A stretch of DNA of 50,935 bases from Firmicutes bacterium CAG:884 (GCA_000433875.1 HF993343.1:1-50935), one strand, 5' to 3'. Positions 15,784 through 25,011 are shown, counted from the first letter of the stretch. The notes: a model not told the origin generated them from the sequence alone. A program made the numbers and translations.

Positions 15784-17835
15784 ATGATACTAATAATCGC
15801 TGAAAAACCAAGTCTAGCAAGAAATATAGTAGCCGGAATCGGTGAAATGAAAAAACAAAACGGCTATTTTGAAGGATGCGGTTATATTGTATCCTGGGCA
15901 TATGGCCATCTTTTTTCTCTATGTGACATAGAAGACTATTTAGAAGATAAAAACCCTAAGTGGCGCTTGTCAAATATACCCTGTTTCCCTGAAAAATTTA
16001 AATTTAAACTAAAAAATGACGATAACGGCATAACTAAACAATTTAATTTAATAAAAACACTATGTAATAGACCAGATGTCGAAAAAATTGTAAACGCAGG
16101 CGATGCCGATAGAGAAGGCGAAATAATAATAAGACTATGTGTAAGTAATGCCTTAGAAAATAAAAAGCCATTCTACCGTCTATGGCTTCCCGATCAAACA
16201 CCCGAAACCGTAAAAAAGGCCTTAAACGAAATGAAAGAAGAAACCTATTATAATAATCTAGCAAATGAAGGCTTCGCAAGAACATATATTGATTGGCTTT
16301 ATGGTGTTAATTTAACAAGATTCGCGACCTTAAAAACCGGAACCCTATTAAGAGTTGGTAGAGTAATTGTACCAATTGTAAAAGCAATCTATGATAGAGA
16401 TATAGCAATAAAAAACTTTGTACCAGACATCTATTATGGTATAACAAGTAAAGAAGAAACTAATGGTGAAATAGTTGAACTAAACAGTAAACAAAAATTT
16501 GATAAAAAAGATAAAGAAAAAGCCATTCAGCTATGTAAAGAATATAATAGTTTAGAAGCAATTGTAAAAGACAAAAAACAAAAAAAAGATACCCTTTCAC
16601 CAGGTAAACTATATTCACTATCAAAACTACAAAATGTTTTGGGAAAAAAATATAAAATGTCAATGGATAAAAGCCTAAGCATTGTTCAAAAACTATATGA
16701 AGAAGGCTATCTAACATATCCCCGTACCAATAGTGAATATCTAGCAACCGCTGAAATGGATAAATTTAAACAAATAGTAAATAATATAAATAAAATGGGC
16801 TATCCAGTAGAATTCAAAAATAAAAAAACAATCTTTGATGACTCAAAAATTGAATCGCACTCAGCCCTAACTCCAACATATAAAATACCAAAAAAAGGCG
16901 TCTTAAAAGATGATGACCTAATAGTATATTTAACAGTATTTAAAAGATTTATAGCTGTATTCTGTAGTGAAGAAGCAATTATTAATAAATGTGAAATTGT
17001 AGTAGATTTAGGCGGAAAAGAAACATTTTCCCTAAAAGGATCAGTAATCCTAGAAAAAGGCTGGACAAAGTATGATGATTATATGGTAAAAGATAAGATT
17101 TTACCAAATCTAAATATCGGTGATAAAGTAAATATCAATTTTAAAGAAGTTGAAAAAGAAACAAGTGCACCTAAACACTATACAATTGAAACACTAAATA
17201 ACTATTTAAAAAATCCATTTAAAGATGAAAAAGCAAACGCTGATGATGATTCTGAAGACTATAAAGCAATATTTGAAGGCTTAGAACTAGGAACTGAAGC
17301 AACAAGAACCGGAATAATCGATAATGCTAAAAAGTCCGAATATATTGAACTCAAAAAAGATACCTATTATATATTACCAAAAGGAGAATATTTAATAGAA
17401 TCACTAAAAACAATGAATATATCAATGGACAAATATAAAACAAGTGAATTAGGAAAAGCATTAAAAAAAGTCTACCACGAAGAATATCAAATAAATGATG
17501 CGGTAAAATTAGCCTGTCAAGAAATAAAGGAAGTATTTGACTATAAAAACAATATAGAAGATAATGGTTTCTATGGTGATGTAGTAGGACGATGCCCATT
17601 ATGTGGAAACGAAGTTATCAAAAATAGATACGGTTTTGGATGTAAAAATTTTGAAAAATGTTCCTTTAAAATAAGCGGAACAATATGTAAAAAAATAATA
17701 TCATTAGAAAATGCTAAAACCCTATTACAAAACGGAAAAACAAATAAAATAATAGGATTTACATCAAAACAAGGAAAACCATTTGATGCATATCTAAAGT
17801 TAGATGAAAACAAGAAAATAGTATTTGAATTTTAA
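15784..17835 (+). CDS. topB: Type IA DNA topoisomerase, TopB (topoisomerase III)-like
   Basis: This enzyme relaxes or decatenates DNA through a single-strand break. The Toprim domain begins at MILIIAEKPSLA and has the metal site DADREGE (107-113). The nucleophile is Tyr312 in TYPRTNSEYL. The protein ends in a zinc finger, CPLCGNEV to CKNFEKC. The usual GRVQTPTL signature reads GRVIVPIV (192-199), and HHAIIPT reads SHSALTPT. This places it in a divergent TopB branch like those sometimes found on plasmids and conjugative elements, but no mobility genes adjoin it. Length is 683 residues, usual for TopB. Confidence 0.88.
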   Translation: MILIIAEKPSLARNIVAGIGEMKKQNGYFEGCGYIVSWAYGHLFSLCDIEDYLEDKNPKWRLSNIPCFPEKFKFKLKNDDNGITKQFNLIKTLCNRPDVEKIVNAGDADREGEIIIRLCVSNALENKKPFYRLWLPDQTPETVKKALNEMKEETYYNNLANEGFARTYIDWLYGVNLTRFATLKTGTLLRVGRVIVPIVKAIYDRDIAIKNFVPDIYYGITSKEETNGEIVELNSKQKFDKKDKEKAIQLCKEYNSLEAIVKDKKQKKDTLSPGKLYSLSKLQNVLGKKYKMSMDKSLSIVQKLYEEGYLTYPRTNSEYLATAEMDKFKQIVNNINKMGYPVEFKNKKTIFDDSKIESHSALTPTYKIPKKGVLKDDDLIVYLTVFKRFIAVFCSEEAIINKCEIVVDLGGKETFSLKGSVILEKGWTKYDDYMVKDKILPNLNIGDKVNINFKEVEKETSAPKHYTIETLNNYLKNPFKDEKANADDDSEDYKAIFEGLELGTEATRTGIIDNAKKSEYIELKKDTYYILPKGEYLIESLKTMNISMDKYKTSELGKALKKVYHEEYQINDAVKLACQEIKEVFDYKNNIEDNGFYGDVVGRCPLCGNEVIKNRYGFGCKNFEKCSFKISGTICKKIISLENAKTLLQNGKTNKIIGFTSKQGKPFDAYLKLDENKKIVFEF

Positions 17836-17892
17836 TACTATCTTTTCTTTACATTAATGAAAAAAAATTATATAATTATTATAGGTGATAGA

Positions 17893-18891
17893 ATGAAGAA
17901 GGGCATAAATGCAATAATTATAGTAGGAACAATATTATCAACAATAGGAATAGTATTTGGTTTAAAAGTAAAATTTTTTGATAATACAATAAACGCATAC
18001 GTAACTAAAAATAGTACATCTTATTCCGGAAACAAAAATATAAATATCAAAAAAAACAGTACAGGAAAAATAAATCTAAAATTAAATATAAATAGTAACG
18101 GAATATATTTGATTGAATTTGGATTACCAGAACAAGTTGAAATATATGAAGACAGTAATTTAACCAAAAGAATATATCATATATATAAAATATATAATGA
18201 AAAAACAAAAGAAAACATTATAGTATATTATAAAAATAATGGAAATGATATTAATCAAGCAATTGATCTAAACATTAAAAGAAATGATTTACAAGGAACA
18301 ATGTTAAATAAAGCATCAGAAAATGATTTATTTTGGCAAGATAAAGCAAATATTGAAGAAGTAGAATTTGCATACGAAGAAAATCCTGTATGTAATGAGT
18401 GCTATAATTTATCAAGTAGTGTAACAAAAGTATATGCTAAATTAGAAGAAAATAAATTGAAAATAGTATCAGATTATATGATTTACTTACCAGAAGATTC
18501 ATCATATATGTTTGATAACTTTGAAAACCTAAAAAGTATAAAGTTTGCAAATATAAATACAAAGTATGTTAAAAATATGGCCTATATGTTCTCAAATAAC
18601 AAAAAATTAGAGAAAATCGATTTAAGTACATTTGACACATCAAACGTAAACAATATGGAAGGCCTATTTCGAAACGATGAAAATCTTAAACAAATAGATA
18701 TAAGTAATCTTGAAATTAATCCAATTGAAGAAAACTTAAAATGTAATTATATATTTAAAAATATTGATTCTGAATCAATTGTATACGTAAGAACACCACA
18801 AGAACAAGCCTGGGTATTTGGCTTAAATATATATATAAGACCAGGAACCTGGACAAAAGATAATATAAAAATAAAACAAAATACAAAATAA
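17893..18891 (+). CDS. BspA-like (DUF285) leucine-rich surface protein
   Basis: A 332-residue protein with an N-terminal hydrophobic anchor and, in its last third, repeats of the DUF285/BspA type. These show F/L-xx-N-xxL-xxIxxxxxx(T)xxVxNMxxMF, as in VKNMAYMFSNNKKL and VNNMEGLFRNDENL. Such repeats form surface solenoids that often bind host or bacterial surfaces. The start chosen is ATG 17893 after AGGTGATAG; an earlier ATG lacks a ribosome site. It lies ten bases upstream of the DUF4015 gene and probably shares its transcript. Confidence 0.75.
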   Translation: MKKGINAIIIVGTILSTIGIVFGLKVKFFDNTINAYVTKNSTSYSGNKNINIKKNSTGKINLKLNINSNGIYLIEFGLPEQVEIYEDSNLTKRIYHIYKIYNEKTKENIIVYYKNNGNDINQAIDLNIKRNDLQGTMLNKASENDLFWQDKANIEEVEFAYEENPVCNECYNLSSSVTKVYAKLEENKLKIVSDYMIYLPEDSSYMFDNFENLKSIKFANINTKYVKNMAYMFSNNKKLEKIDLSTFDTSNVNNMEGLFRNDENLKQIDISNLEINPIEENLKCNYIFKNIDSESIVYVRTPQEQAWVFGLNIYIRPGTWTKDNIKIKQNTK

Positions 18892-18900
18892 GGTGATAAA

Positions 18901-20544
18901 ATGACAAAAAAGAAAAAAAGGAAATTAAGAATAGGACGAATCATAATATTTTTAATAGTATTTCTAGCATTAGCATTCGCACTTGCCTTGGCGGCAAAAC
19001 ACCTATTTAAACAATCAACAAAAATAAATAATAAAGAAGGCTATGTAGCAAGCTCAAATATAGAAGTACCATTATATGATTTAGAATATAATGAAATAGA
19101 AAAAATAATAAGAGGAACCAAAATAAAATATAAAGACGAATTAATAGATGAAAAATACTATAAACTGGCAGATAAAGAAACATATATATTAAAAGAAAAT
19201 ATTACAGACAAATATGAAGATGTAGTAACAGAAAAAGAAAAATATGTAAGAACACCCGTAACAATATACAAAGAAAAAGAAGGAAGCAAAATTGAAAGCT
19301 ATGCCCCAAAAGGAACAAAATTAGAAATAATAGGCTTTGATAAATTAGAAGAGGGAAAAGTAAATAAATATAAAATAAAATATAATGAAATCGAAGGATA
19401 TGTATTTGCCAAATATTTAGTAAATACACAAGAACTTGCGCTCGTTAACTATGATAACGGATTTTATAGTACGCACTCTAAAAGAACAAATTATTACGAT
19501 AAAAGTGAAAGCGCTGGATCATTAGACTATTATCCAAGAGAAAAAGGAAATTTTGAAAACAATGTAATGCCAAAAGTTGTAAACGCTCTGTACCTATCAA
19601 TGGGTGATATAGGAAGCGTTGACTCATTCATTGAACTAGCAAAAAATACCGGAGTAAACGCCTTTGTAGTAGATATAAAAGATGGCCAACTAGCATATCA
19701 ATCAAAGGTAGCAAAAGAATACTCACCAAAAGATATTGGTTATCATAGCATTGAAAACTATAAAAAAGCCATTCAAAAACTAAAAGATAATGGTTTCTAT
19801 GTAATTGGAAGAATCTGCGCATTTAAAGACGGAGCATTCGCCCTTGCTAATCAAGATGAAGCCTTAAGCAGAAAAGGAAAAATATATTACTATGGCGGAG
19901 AATACTGGCCATCAGTTTATTCAAGAAAAGTATGGGAATATAAAATCGAATTAGCAAAAGAAGCAGTAGAATTATTCGATTTCAATGAAATTCAATTCGA
20001 CTACGTAAGATTCCCAGAAACAGCACCTTGGTTAACAAACGAAGAACTAAGAAATAAATACAATGAAACCAAATCACAAGGAATTCAAAACTTCTTAATA
20101 TACGCAACCGATGAGTTGCACCAATTAAATGTATATGTATCAGCAGATGTATTTGGCGAAGCATCATATACATATATACCAGGATATGGACAATATTGGG
20201 CAGCAATCAGTAATGTTGTCGATGTAATAAGCTCAATGCCATACACCGATCACTTCGGAAGTAATGTTGACACCTGGACAAACCCGTATAACATAATGAG
20301 CAATTGGGCAAGTACTGCAGCAACAAGACAAAAAGAAACAACAAGCCCAGCCATTGTAAGAACCTGGGTAACAGCATATAATGTACCATATTGGAACCCA
20401 ACCGTAAATTGTGATGTAAACTATATAAAAAGTCAAATGAAAGCATTAACAGACAATAATCTATTAGGCGGAGTAATGACTTGGAACGCTTGGGGAGCCG
20501 CAAGTAAAGTAAAAAAATATAAAGAAATAGTAGGGGCATTTTAA
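18901..20544 (+). CDS. DUF4015 putative glycoside hydrolase with SH3-like repeats
   Basis: This 547-residue protein has a basic N-terminus and one membrane segment (about 11-33). Two SH3-like stretches follow (about 45-105 and 115-175, the second ending YNEIEGYVFAKYL). A TIM-barrel domain of the DUF4015 family begins at VNALYLSMGDIGSV (227-240) with FVVDIKDGQLAY next. The segment NEIQFDYVRFPE (362-373) is the likely catalytic region of this GH-like family. Likely job: an anchored cell-wall or exopolysaccharide hydrolase. Ribosome site AGGTGAT precedes ATG 18901. Confidence 0.82.
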   Translation: MTKKKKRKLRIGRIIIFLIVFLALAFALALAAKHLFKQSTKINNKEGYVASSNIEVPLYDLEYNEIEKIIRGTKIKYKDELIDEKYYKLADKETYILKENITDKYEDVVTEKEKYVRTPVTIYKEKEGSKIESYAPKGTKLEIIGFDKLEEGKVNKYKIKYNEIEGYVFAKYLVNTQELALVNYDNGFYSTHSKRTNYYDKSESAGSLDYYPREKGNFENNVMPKVVNALYLSMGDIGSVDSFIELAKNTGVNAFVVDIKDGQLAYQSKVAKEYSPKDIGYHSIENYKKAIQKLKDNGFYVIGRICAFKDGAFALANQDEALSRKGKIYYYGGEYWPSVYSRKVWEYKIELAKEAVELFDFNEIQFDYVRFPETAPWLTNEELRNKYNETKSQGIQNFLIYATDELHQLNVYVSADVFGEASYTYIPGYGQYWAAISNVVDVISSMPYTDHFGSNVDTWTNPYNIMSNWASTAATRQKETTSPAIVRTWVTAYNVPYWNPTVNCDVNYIKSQMKALTDNNLLGGVMTWNAWGAASKVKKYKEIVGAF

Positions 20545-20554
20545 GGAGAAACAA

Positions 20555-20833
20555 ATGAAAAAATATAAATTTAATGAAATTGAATATGAACTAATTGAAG
20601 ACTATAAAGAAGGATTTGAATTAGAAGAAGCACAAAATAAAATAACTGACTATTTCATACCATATGATTATATAGTAGGAGACTGGTCATACGGGAAATT
20701 AAGACTAAAAGGATTCTGTGATAAAACAAATGATATTTATAAACCAATAAATGACATAGAAAACCTTAAAGATTACATTGCAAATAACTGTTCATTTAAC
20801 TGTAAATATTTTGTTTTAAAAAGAATAGATTAA
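20555..20833 (+). CDS. yutD: YutD-like protein
   Basis: This 92-residue protein carries the family hallmark YDYIVGDWSYGKLRLKGF (residues 38-55) and the C-terminal pattern Y-x-xxxCxFxCxYFVLKR. Both are as in YutD (DUF1027) of Bacilli. The family is widespread and small, and its function is not firmly known. It starts ten bases after the DUF4015 gene behind AAGGAG, so it is part of the same transcript. It supports the placement of the organism in Bacilli. Confidence 0.85.
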   Translation: MKKYKFNEIEYELIEDYKEGFELEEAQNKITDYFIPYDYIVGDWSYGKLRLKGFCDKTNDIYKPINDIENLKDYIANNCSFNCKYFVLKRID

Positions 20834-20842
20834 GAGGGATTT

Positions 20843-21247
20843 ATGAATAAAAAAGGATTTACAATAATAGAATTATTAGCAGTTATAGTAATACTAGCAA
20901 TAATCGGTGGAATAGGCGTAGTAAGCATTAACGGAATAGTAAATAAATCAAAAGAAAACTCTCTAAAATTACAATATGAAAGTATTGAAAAAACAACCAA
21001 AACATATTGCCAAAAACATCTATTAGATGAAATTGAACCAAGTGACATATGTAAAGCAACCGGAAAAAATTGCTGTACGAAAGTTCCCGGAGAAAATGAA
21101 GTATGCTATATAGTATTAGGAGATTTAATTGAAGAAAAACTAATAGATCCCGTAAAAGATCCTAAAAACGGCGGATTTATAAGTGAAGAAACTTTAATAA
21201 AAATAGAATATAGAAACAATCAATTCGTAACAGAAATTAACAAATAA
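20843..21247 (+). CDS. Type IV pilin-like (ComGC-type) prepilin
   Basis: The N-terminus MNKKGFTIIELLAVIVILAIIGG is a class III signal: prepilin peptidase would cut after Gly5 and methylate Phe6, with Glu10 kept. The 134-residue protein then has one pilin helix and a short globular domain with Cys residues (YCQKH, DICKATGKNCC, VCYIVLG). ComGC is the major pseudopilin of DNA uptake, but no other comG gene or prepilin peptidase is adjacent. A general pseudopilin role is therefore equally possible. Ribosome site is AGAGGGAT. Confidence 0.75.
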   Translation: MNKKGFTIIELLAVIVILAIIGGIGVVSINGIVNKSKENSLKLQYESIEKTTKTYCQKHLLDEIEPSDICKATGKNCCTKVPGENEVCYIVLGDLIEEKLIDPVKDPKNGGFISEETLIKIEYRNNQFVTEINK

Positions 21248-21253
21248 TAAAAA

Positions 21254-21282
21254 ACCTCATATAATGATATGAGGTGATTTTT
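21254..21282 (+). terminator. Hairpin between the pilin gene and the LysM gene
   Basis: Perfect 9-bp stem ACCTCATAT / ATATGAGGT with AATG loop (21254-21275), then GATTTTT. It looks like a terminator and also buries the GAGGTG that would be the ribosome site of the next gene. Confidence 0.65.
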
Positions 21283-21720
21283 ATTTATAGAATTTATACA
21301 GTTGGAATTAATGATACACTAGAAAGTATAGCATCATCCCTAGGCATAAAAGAAGATGACCTAAGAGCAATAAACGGCTTTTCTAGTATTCATAAAATAA
21401 AAGAAGGAGACCAAATAATTATACCAGCCGGAAGCGGTAACTTTGGAACATATATAGTAAAAAAAGGTGACAATTTATATGAACTAGCAAAAAAATATAA
21501 CACAACAGCTAAACAATTACAAATGTTAAACGGATTTGATGAAGACGAATATATTTACCCAGGCGAATCAATCGTTGTCCCAAACGAAAACACAAAATTT
21601 TACATAACTGAAGAAGGCGAAAGCTTAAATAAAGTACTAAACACATTAGGCGTACCAAACCCATTAGAAAACCAAAACATTTATCTATTGCCAAATCAAT
21701 TAATAGTATATAAAAATTAA
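21274..21720 (+). CDS. LysM-domain protein
   Basis: A protein of about 148 residues with two clear LysM modules and a partial third. The first is YTVGINDTLESIASSLGI through KEGDQIIIP. The second is YIVKKGDNLYELAKKYN through YPGESIVVP. LysM binds GlcNAc in peptidoglycan. There is no signal peptide or membrane segment, which is unusual for a wall binder. The start is uncertain: GTG 21274 lies inside the only Shine-Dalgarno-like GAGGTGA, while ATT 21283 sits at the proper distance downstream. Confidence 0.75.
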   Translation: MIFIYRIYTVGINDTLESIASSLGIKEDDLRAINGFSSIHKIKEGDQIIIPAGSGNFGTYIVKKGDNLYELAKKYNTTAKQLQMLNGFDEDEYIYPGESIVVPNENTKFYITEEGESLNKVLNTLGVPNPLENQNIYLLPNQLIVYKN

Positions 21721-21740
21721 AAAAGGACTTTCCTTTTTTT
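21719..21740 (+). terminator. LysM gene terminator
   Basis: Stem AAAAGGA / TCCTTTT with a three-base loop and a long T run. Confidence 0.7.
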
Positions 21741-21773
21741 CTTTAATATTATATAATTATAAAGGAGATAGAT

Positions 21774-22154
21774 ATGAAGAAAGTAATAATAATTGTAACA
21801 GTACTCCTATTATGCGGATGTACAAAAAAATATGAAGAAATAAACTATAAAAAAATGCATAATAAAATGAATAGCTATGAAACATATATAGTATATTTGT
21901 GTAATCAAACAGATGAATGTAAAGTGTATGATGAAAAAATAAACAAAATAGTAAACGAAACCAAAAAAGAAATATACTATTTAGACACATCAAAATTAGA
22001 AGAAAACGAAAAAATGTTAATTGAAAGTATGTATTTTGAAGGAAATAAACTAACAATACCATCAATATTAAAAATTGAAAAAGGAATAATTAAAGATAAA
22101 CAAATAGGAAAAAAAGAATATGAAGAAATAAAAGAATTTATAAAGGAGGCATAA
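21774..22154 (+). CDS. Thioredoxin-fold-like lipoprotein
   Basis: A 126-residue protein with signal peptide and lipobox LLCGC (lipidated Cys near residue 16). The mature part looks like a small thioredoxin fold: YIVYLCNQTDECK where the CxxC site would lie, EIYYLDTSKL as the next strand and helix, and LTIPSILKIEKG with the conserved cis-Pro region. Two Cys are spaced CX5C instead of CX2C, so redox activity is uncertain. It ends one base before the Clp-like ATPase start and shares its ribosome-site region. Confidence 0.6.
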   Translation: MKKVIIIVTVLLLCGCTKKYEEINYKKMHNKMNSYETYIVYLCNQTDECKVYDEKINKIVNETKKEIYYLDTSKLEENEKMLIESMYFEGNKLTIPSILKIEKGIIKDKQIGKKEYEEIKEFIKEA

Positions 22155-22155
22155 A

Positions 22156-23145
22156 ATGGAAGATATTGAATTATATGAAGTAAATGAAGAAAGTGAAACC
22201 TTCAGCGTACTCAAGACGTACGGTGAAGACTTAACAGCAAAAAAATATATAACAAACCCCGCCATAGCCCGTGATGAAGAAATAAGAAAACTAATATTAG
22301 TCCTATTAACACCAGATAAATCAGCACTATTAATAGGTAAAGCCGGAATCGGTAAAACCGCCATCGTTGAAGGACTAGCATATTTAATACAACAAAATAA
22401 AGTACCAGATGCTATAAAAGGATACAGAGTAGTAAAAATAAACTCAACATCATTAGTCGGAAAAATAATCGTTGACAATAAAGAAGAAATGGCAATAAGT
22501 ATGTTAATGAGCGAATTAAAAAACGTTAAAAAAACAATCCTTTTCATCGATGAAGTACATACCCTAATAGGCGGAAAAAGTGATGGCCCAATGGACCTTG
22601 CCAACATTTTAAAACCAGCTCTAGATAGAGGAGACATAAAAGCAATCGGAGCAACAACAACAATTGAATATGAAACATACGTAGTCCGTGATAGAGCATT
22701 CCTAAGAAGATTTGAACGAATTGATGTACCAGAACCAGATGAAAAAACAACCGTTGAAATACTATTCAAATCATTACCAAGAATTGAATATAAAACCGGT
22801 GCAAAATTTAAATATAATGATTATATTGTAAAAAAACTCTTAACAGCAATCGTATCTGCAACAACCGAACACAAAAGAGTATATGGACTAGCAGCAATGT
22901 ATCCTGACGTTGCCTTCTCAGTTCTATCAGCAGCATTCTCAAATGCCGTATTTCAAAATAGAAAAGAAGTAAATGTATTAGACGTCTATAATGCAATAAA
23001 AACAAGTAAAAGAATATACCCTGCAACAATCATAAAAGAATTAGACGCCTTTAGAGAAAACTTTAAATCAATCGCTATAGAAGATGGACTAACACTACCA
23101 CTCGTATTAATAGAAGATCTAGACGAACAAGAAGGGATAATGTAA
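22156..23145 (+). CDS. Single-module Clp/Hsp100-type AAA+ ATPase
   Basis: A 329-residue ATPase similar to the first ATPase module (D1) of ClpA/ClpB/ClpC. Walker A is GKAGIGKT near residue 67, Walker B is ILFIDEVHTLIGG near 130, sensor 1 is AIGATTTIEYE and the arginine finger is in FLRRFERI. The Clp lid with EHKRVYG follows. There is no N-terminal Clp_N repeat, no middle domain, no second module and no ClpP-binding loop. It is therefore not a complete Clp unfoldase. It may be a remnant or a specialised remodeller working with its neighbours. Confidence 0.8.
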   Translation: MEDIELYEVNEESETFSVLKTYGEDLTAKKYITNPAIARDEEIRKLILVLLTPDKSALLIGKAGIGKTAIVEGLAYLIQQNKVPDAIKGYRVVKINSTSLVGKIIVDNKEEMAISMLMSELKNVKKTILFIDEVHTLIGGKSDGPMDLANILKPALDRGDIKAIGATTTIEYETYVVRDRAFLRRFERIDVPEPDEKTTVEILFKSLPRIEYKTGAKFKYNDYIVKKLLTAIVSATTEHKRVYGLAAMYPDVAFSVLSAAFSNAVFQNRKEVNVLDVYNAIKTSKRIYPATIIKELDAFRENFKSIAIEDGLTLPLVLIEDLDEQEGIM

Positions 23146-23146
23146 A

Positions 23147-23650
23147 ATGCTTAATGTAGTTTTATTTGAACCAGAAATACCCCAAAATACAGGCAATATA
23201 ATGCGTACCTGTGTCGCAACAAATACCCATCTTCACCTAATAAAACCACTCGGATTTTATATGGATGAAGCTCACCTAAAAAGAAGCGGTGTAAACTATG
23301 TAAACGAATGTAAATATACAATATATGAAAACTTCGATGATTTTTTAAACAAAAATAAAGGTGAAATGTATTACTTTACAAGATACGGAAAAAAACCACA
23401 CTCAAGCTTTGATTATACAAACAAAGAAAATATATACTTGATATTTGGAAAAGAAAGCACCGGAATACCAAAAGAAATCCTAAAAGACCATTTAGATAGA
23501 TGCATAAGAATACCTGCTACAAGCGGAGTCAGAGCACTTAATCTATCAAACTGTGTCGCCATAGGAATATATGAAGTAATGCGCCAAAAAAATTATGAAG
23601 GCCTATTACAAACAGAACCATTTAAAGGTGAAAACTATTTAGAAGAATAA
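23147..23650 (+). CDS. trmL: tRNA (cytidine/uridine-34 2'-O)-methyltransferase TrmL
   Basis: TrmL is a SPOUT enzyme that methylates the wobble ribose of leucine tRNAs using SAM. The 167-residue protein begins with LFEPEIPQNTGNIMRTC (SPOUT motif 1). It also has LIFGKESTGIPKEIL (motif 2) and RIPATSGVRALNLSNCVAI (motif 3, the knotted SAM site). Length and lack of an extra RNA-binding domain match TrmL rather than TrmH. It starts one base after the ATPase gene, so the two are co-transcribed. Confidence 0.93.
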   Translation: MLNVVLFEPEIPQNTGNIMRTCVATNTHLHLIKPLGFYMDEAHLKRSGVNYVNECKYTIYENFDDFLNKNKGEMYYFTRYGKKPHSSFDYTNKENIYLIFGKESTGIPKEILKDHLDRCIRIPATSGVRALNLSNCVAIGIYEVMRQKNYEGLLQTEPFKGENYLEE

Positions 23651-23676
23651 AAAAAACAATAATTTCATAAAATTTA

Positions 23677-23705
23677 TTGAATATATTTACAAAATGTGAT
23701 ATTCT
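23677..23705 (+). promoter_or_regulatory. Promoter of the 23730 gene
   Basis: TTGAAT (23677-23682), 17-base spacer ending TGTGA, TATTCT (23700-23705). Confidence 0.55.
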
Positions 23706-23729
23706 AAATATATAAGATAGGAGGATATA

Positions 23730-24182
23730 ATGGATAATGTAATAAATTTTGTTTCAAATAATTATATTTGGTTTATAGTAGCAGGAGCAATCCTATTGGT
23801 GGTCGCACTAGTATTACTATTAGTAAAAAAATCACCTGTAAAAGAAGAAACTAAAGTAGAAACAAAAGAAGAAAAACCTATTGAAAATGTAACAGTTAAA
23901 GCTGAAGAAATTAATGAAGTTCCACAAGCAGAACCAATTATTAATGAAGTTCCCGTTGAAGAACCAACCATTAATGAAGTACCTGTTGAAGAACCCAAAA
24001 TAGAAGAACCAACAGTAGAAAGTATTGTTGACGCAGTACCAACTGAAGAAACTGAAACATTAGACATAGAAGAAGTACAAGAACCTACTAACGAACCACA
24101 AGTAGGAGAAGTAAACATTCAAACTGAAGAATTAAATACTGACAGTACAAGTACATCTGATGATGACATATGGAAATTTTAA
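23730..24182 (+). CDS. Single-pass membrane protein with Pro/Glu repeats
   Basis: Not recognised. The 150-residue protein has one hydrophobic segment near the N-terminus (about 12-32). A long acidic tail follows, containing imperfect repeats of INEVPVEEP (residues about 65-95) and many Glu, Pro, Val and Thr. The tail is probably disordered and reaches into the cytoplasm or wall. Ribosome site AGGAGG precedes ATG 23730. It stands alone between its own promoter and a strong terminator. Confidence 0.65.
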   Translation: MDNVINFVSNNYIWFIVAGAILLVVALVLLLVKKSPVKEETKVETKEEKPIENVTVKAEEINEVPQAEPIINEVPVEEPTINEVPVEEPKIEEPTVESIVDAVPTEETETLDIEEVQEPTNEPQVGEVNIQTEELNTDSTSTSDDDIWKF

Positions 24183-24206
24183 CAAGAACAAAAGTTCTTG
24201 TTTTTT
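24181..24206 (+). terminator. Terminator after the 23730 gene
   Basis: Perfect stem AACAAGAAC / GTTCTTGTT, AAAA loop, T run. It includes a TTG that would extend the next reading frame, so that start is unlikely. Confidence 0.88.
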
Positions 24207-24230
24207 AAACCAAATAAGAAAGAAAACAAT

Positions 24231-24980
24231 ATGAATAAAATACTAGGAATACTATGGGATTATGACGGAACACTCTTTAATACAGCAAACAAAAATATCA
24301 AAGTAACAATAGAAGTATTAAAACACTTTGATAAAGAAATTGAAAAACACTTACCAGAAGCCCTAACAAGCTATGAAAAATATCAAGAAGCAAACCATAA
24401 ATATAAAAACTGGCAAGAATTGTATATAAAAGCTTATAACATAAAAGAAGAAGACTTAAACTATGCCGGAAGCTTATGGACACCAGAACAAAAGAAAAAT
24501 AAAACAGAACCACTAATATTTGACAGGATACCTGAACTAATAAAAGATTTAAAACAATATAAAATGGCAATATGCTCACAAAACGGAAAAGAAATAATCA
24601 AATCAACCCTAAAAAAATATAATATTAAAAAATACTTTGATGCAATAATCGGAAGTACCGATGTAATAAAACAAAAACCCGATCCAGAAGGCTTTATCAA
24701 ATGCACTAAACAATTAAATAAAGAAAATGAAGACGGAATATATATTTATATAGGCGACCATAGTGATGATATAACATTCGGAAAAAATGCCGAAAAAATA
24801 CTAAATGAAAAAGCAATATGTATCATAATTGACCATTTAAAATTAAACACAAATAACTATCAAAATTGGCAAATAAAACCCGATTTCTACGTAGAAAATA
24901 CATTAGAATTAAAAAACACATTAAATCAATTAAAACAAAAAAACCTAAAAAAAATACTACACAATAAACAGATAATATGA
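24231..24980 (+). CDS. HAD-superfamily hydrolase, phosphoglycolate-phosphatase-like
   Basis: A 249-residue HAD hydrolase. Motif I is LWDYDGTLFNT near residues 8-18. Motif II is ICSQNGKEI, motif III has KQKPDPEGF with the conserved Lys, and motif IV is YIGDHSDDI. An alpha-helical cap fills the space between motifs I and II, as in phosphoglycolate phosphatase and beta-phosphoglucomutase relatives. The substrate is unknown. ATG 24231 was taken as start; only a weak AAGAAAG precedes it. Confidence 0.82.
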   Translation: MNKILGILWDYDGTLFNTANKNIKVTIEVLKHFDKEIEKHLPEALTSYEKYQEANHKYKNWQELYIKAYNIKEEDLNYAGSLWTPEQKKNKTEPLIFDRIPELIKDLKQYKMAICSQNGKEIIKSTLKKYNIKKYFDAIIGSTDVIKQKPDPEGFIKCTKQLNKENEDGIYIYIGDHSDDITFGKNAEKILNEKAICIIIDHLKLNTNNYQNWQIKPDFYVENTLELKNTLNQLKQKNLKKILHNKQII

Positions 24981-25011
24981 TAAAATAAATAAGAAAAGGA
25001 GAAGATGAAAA

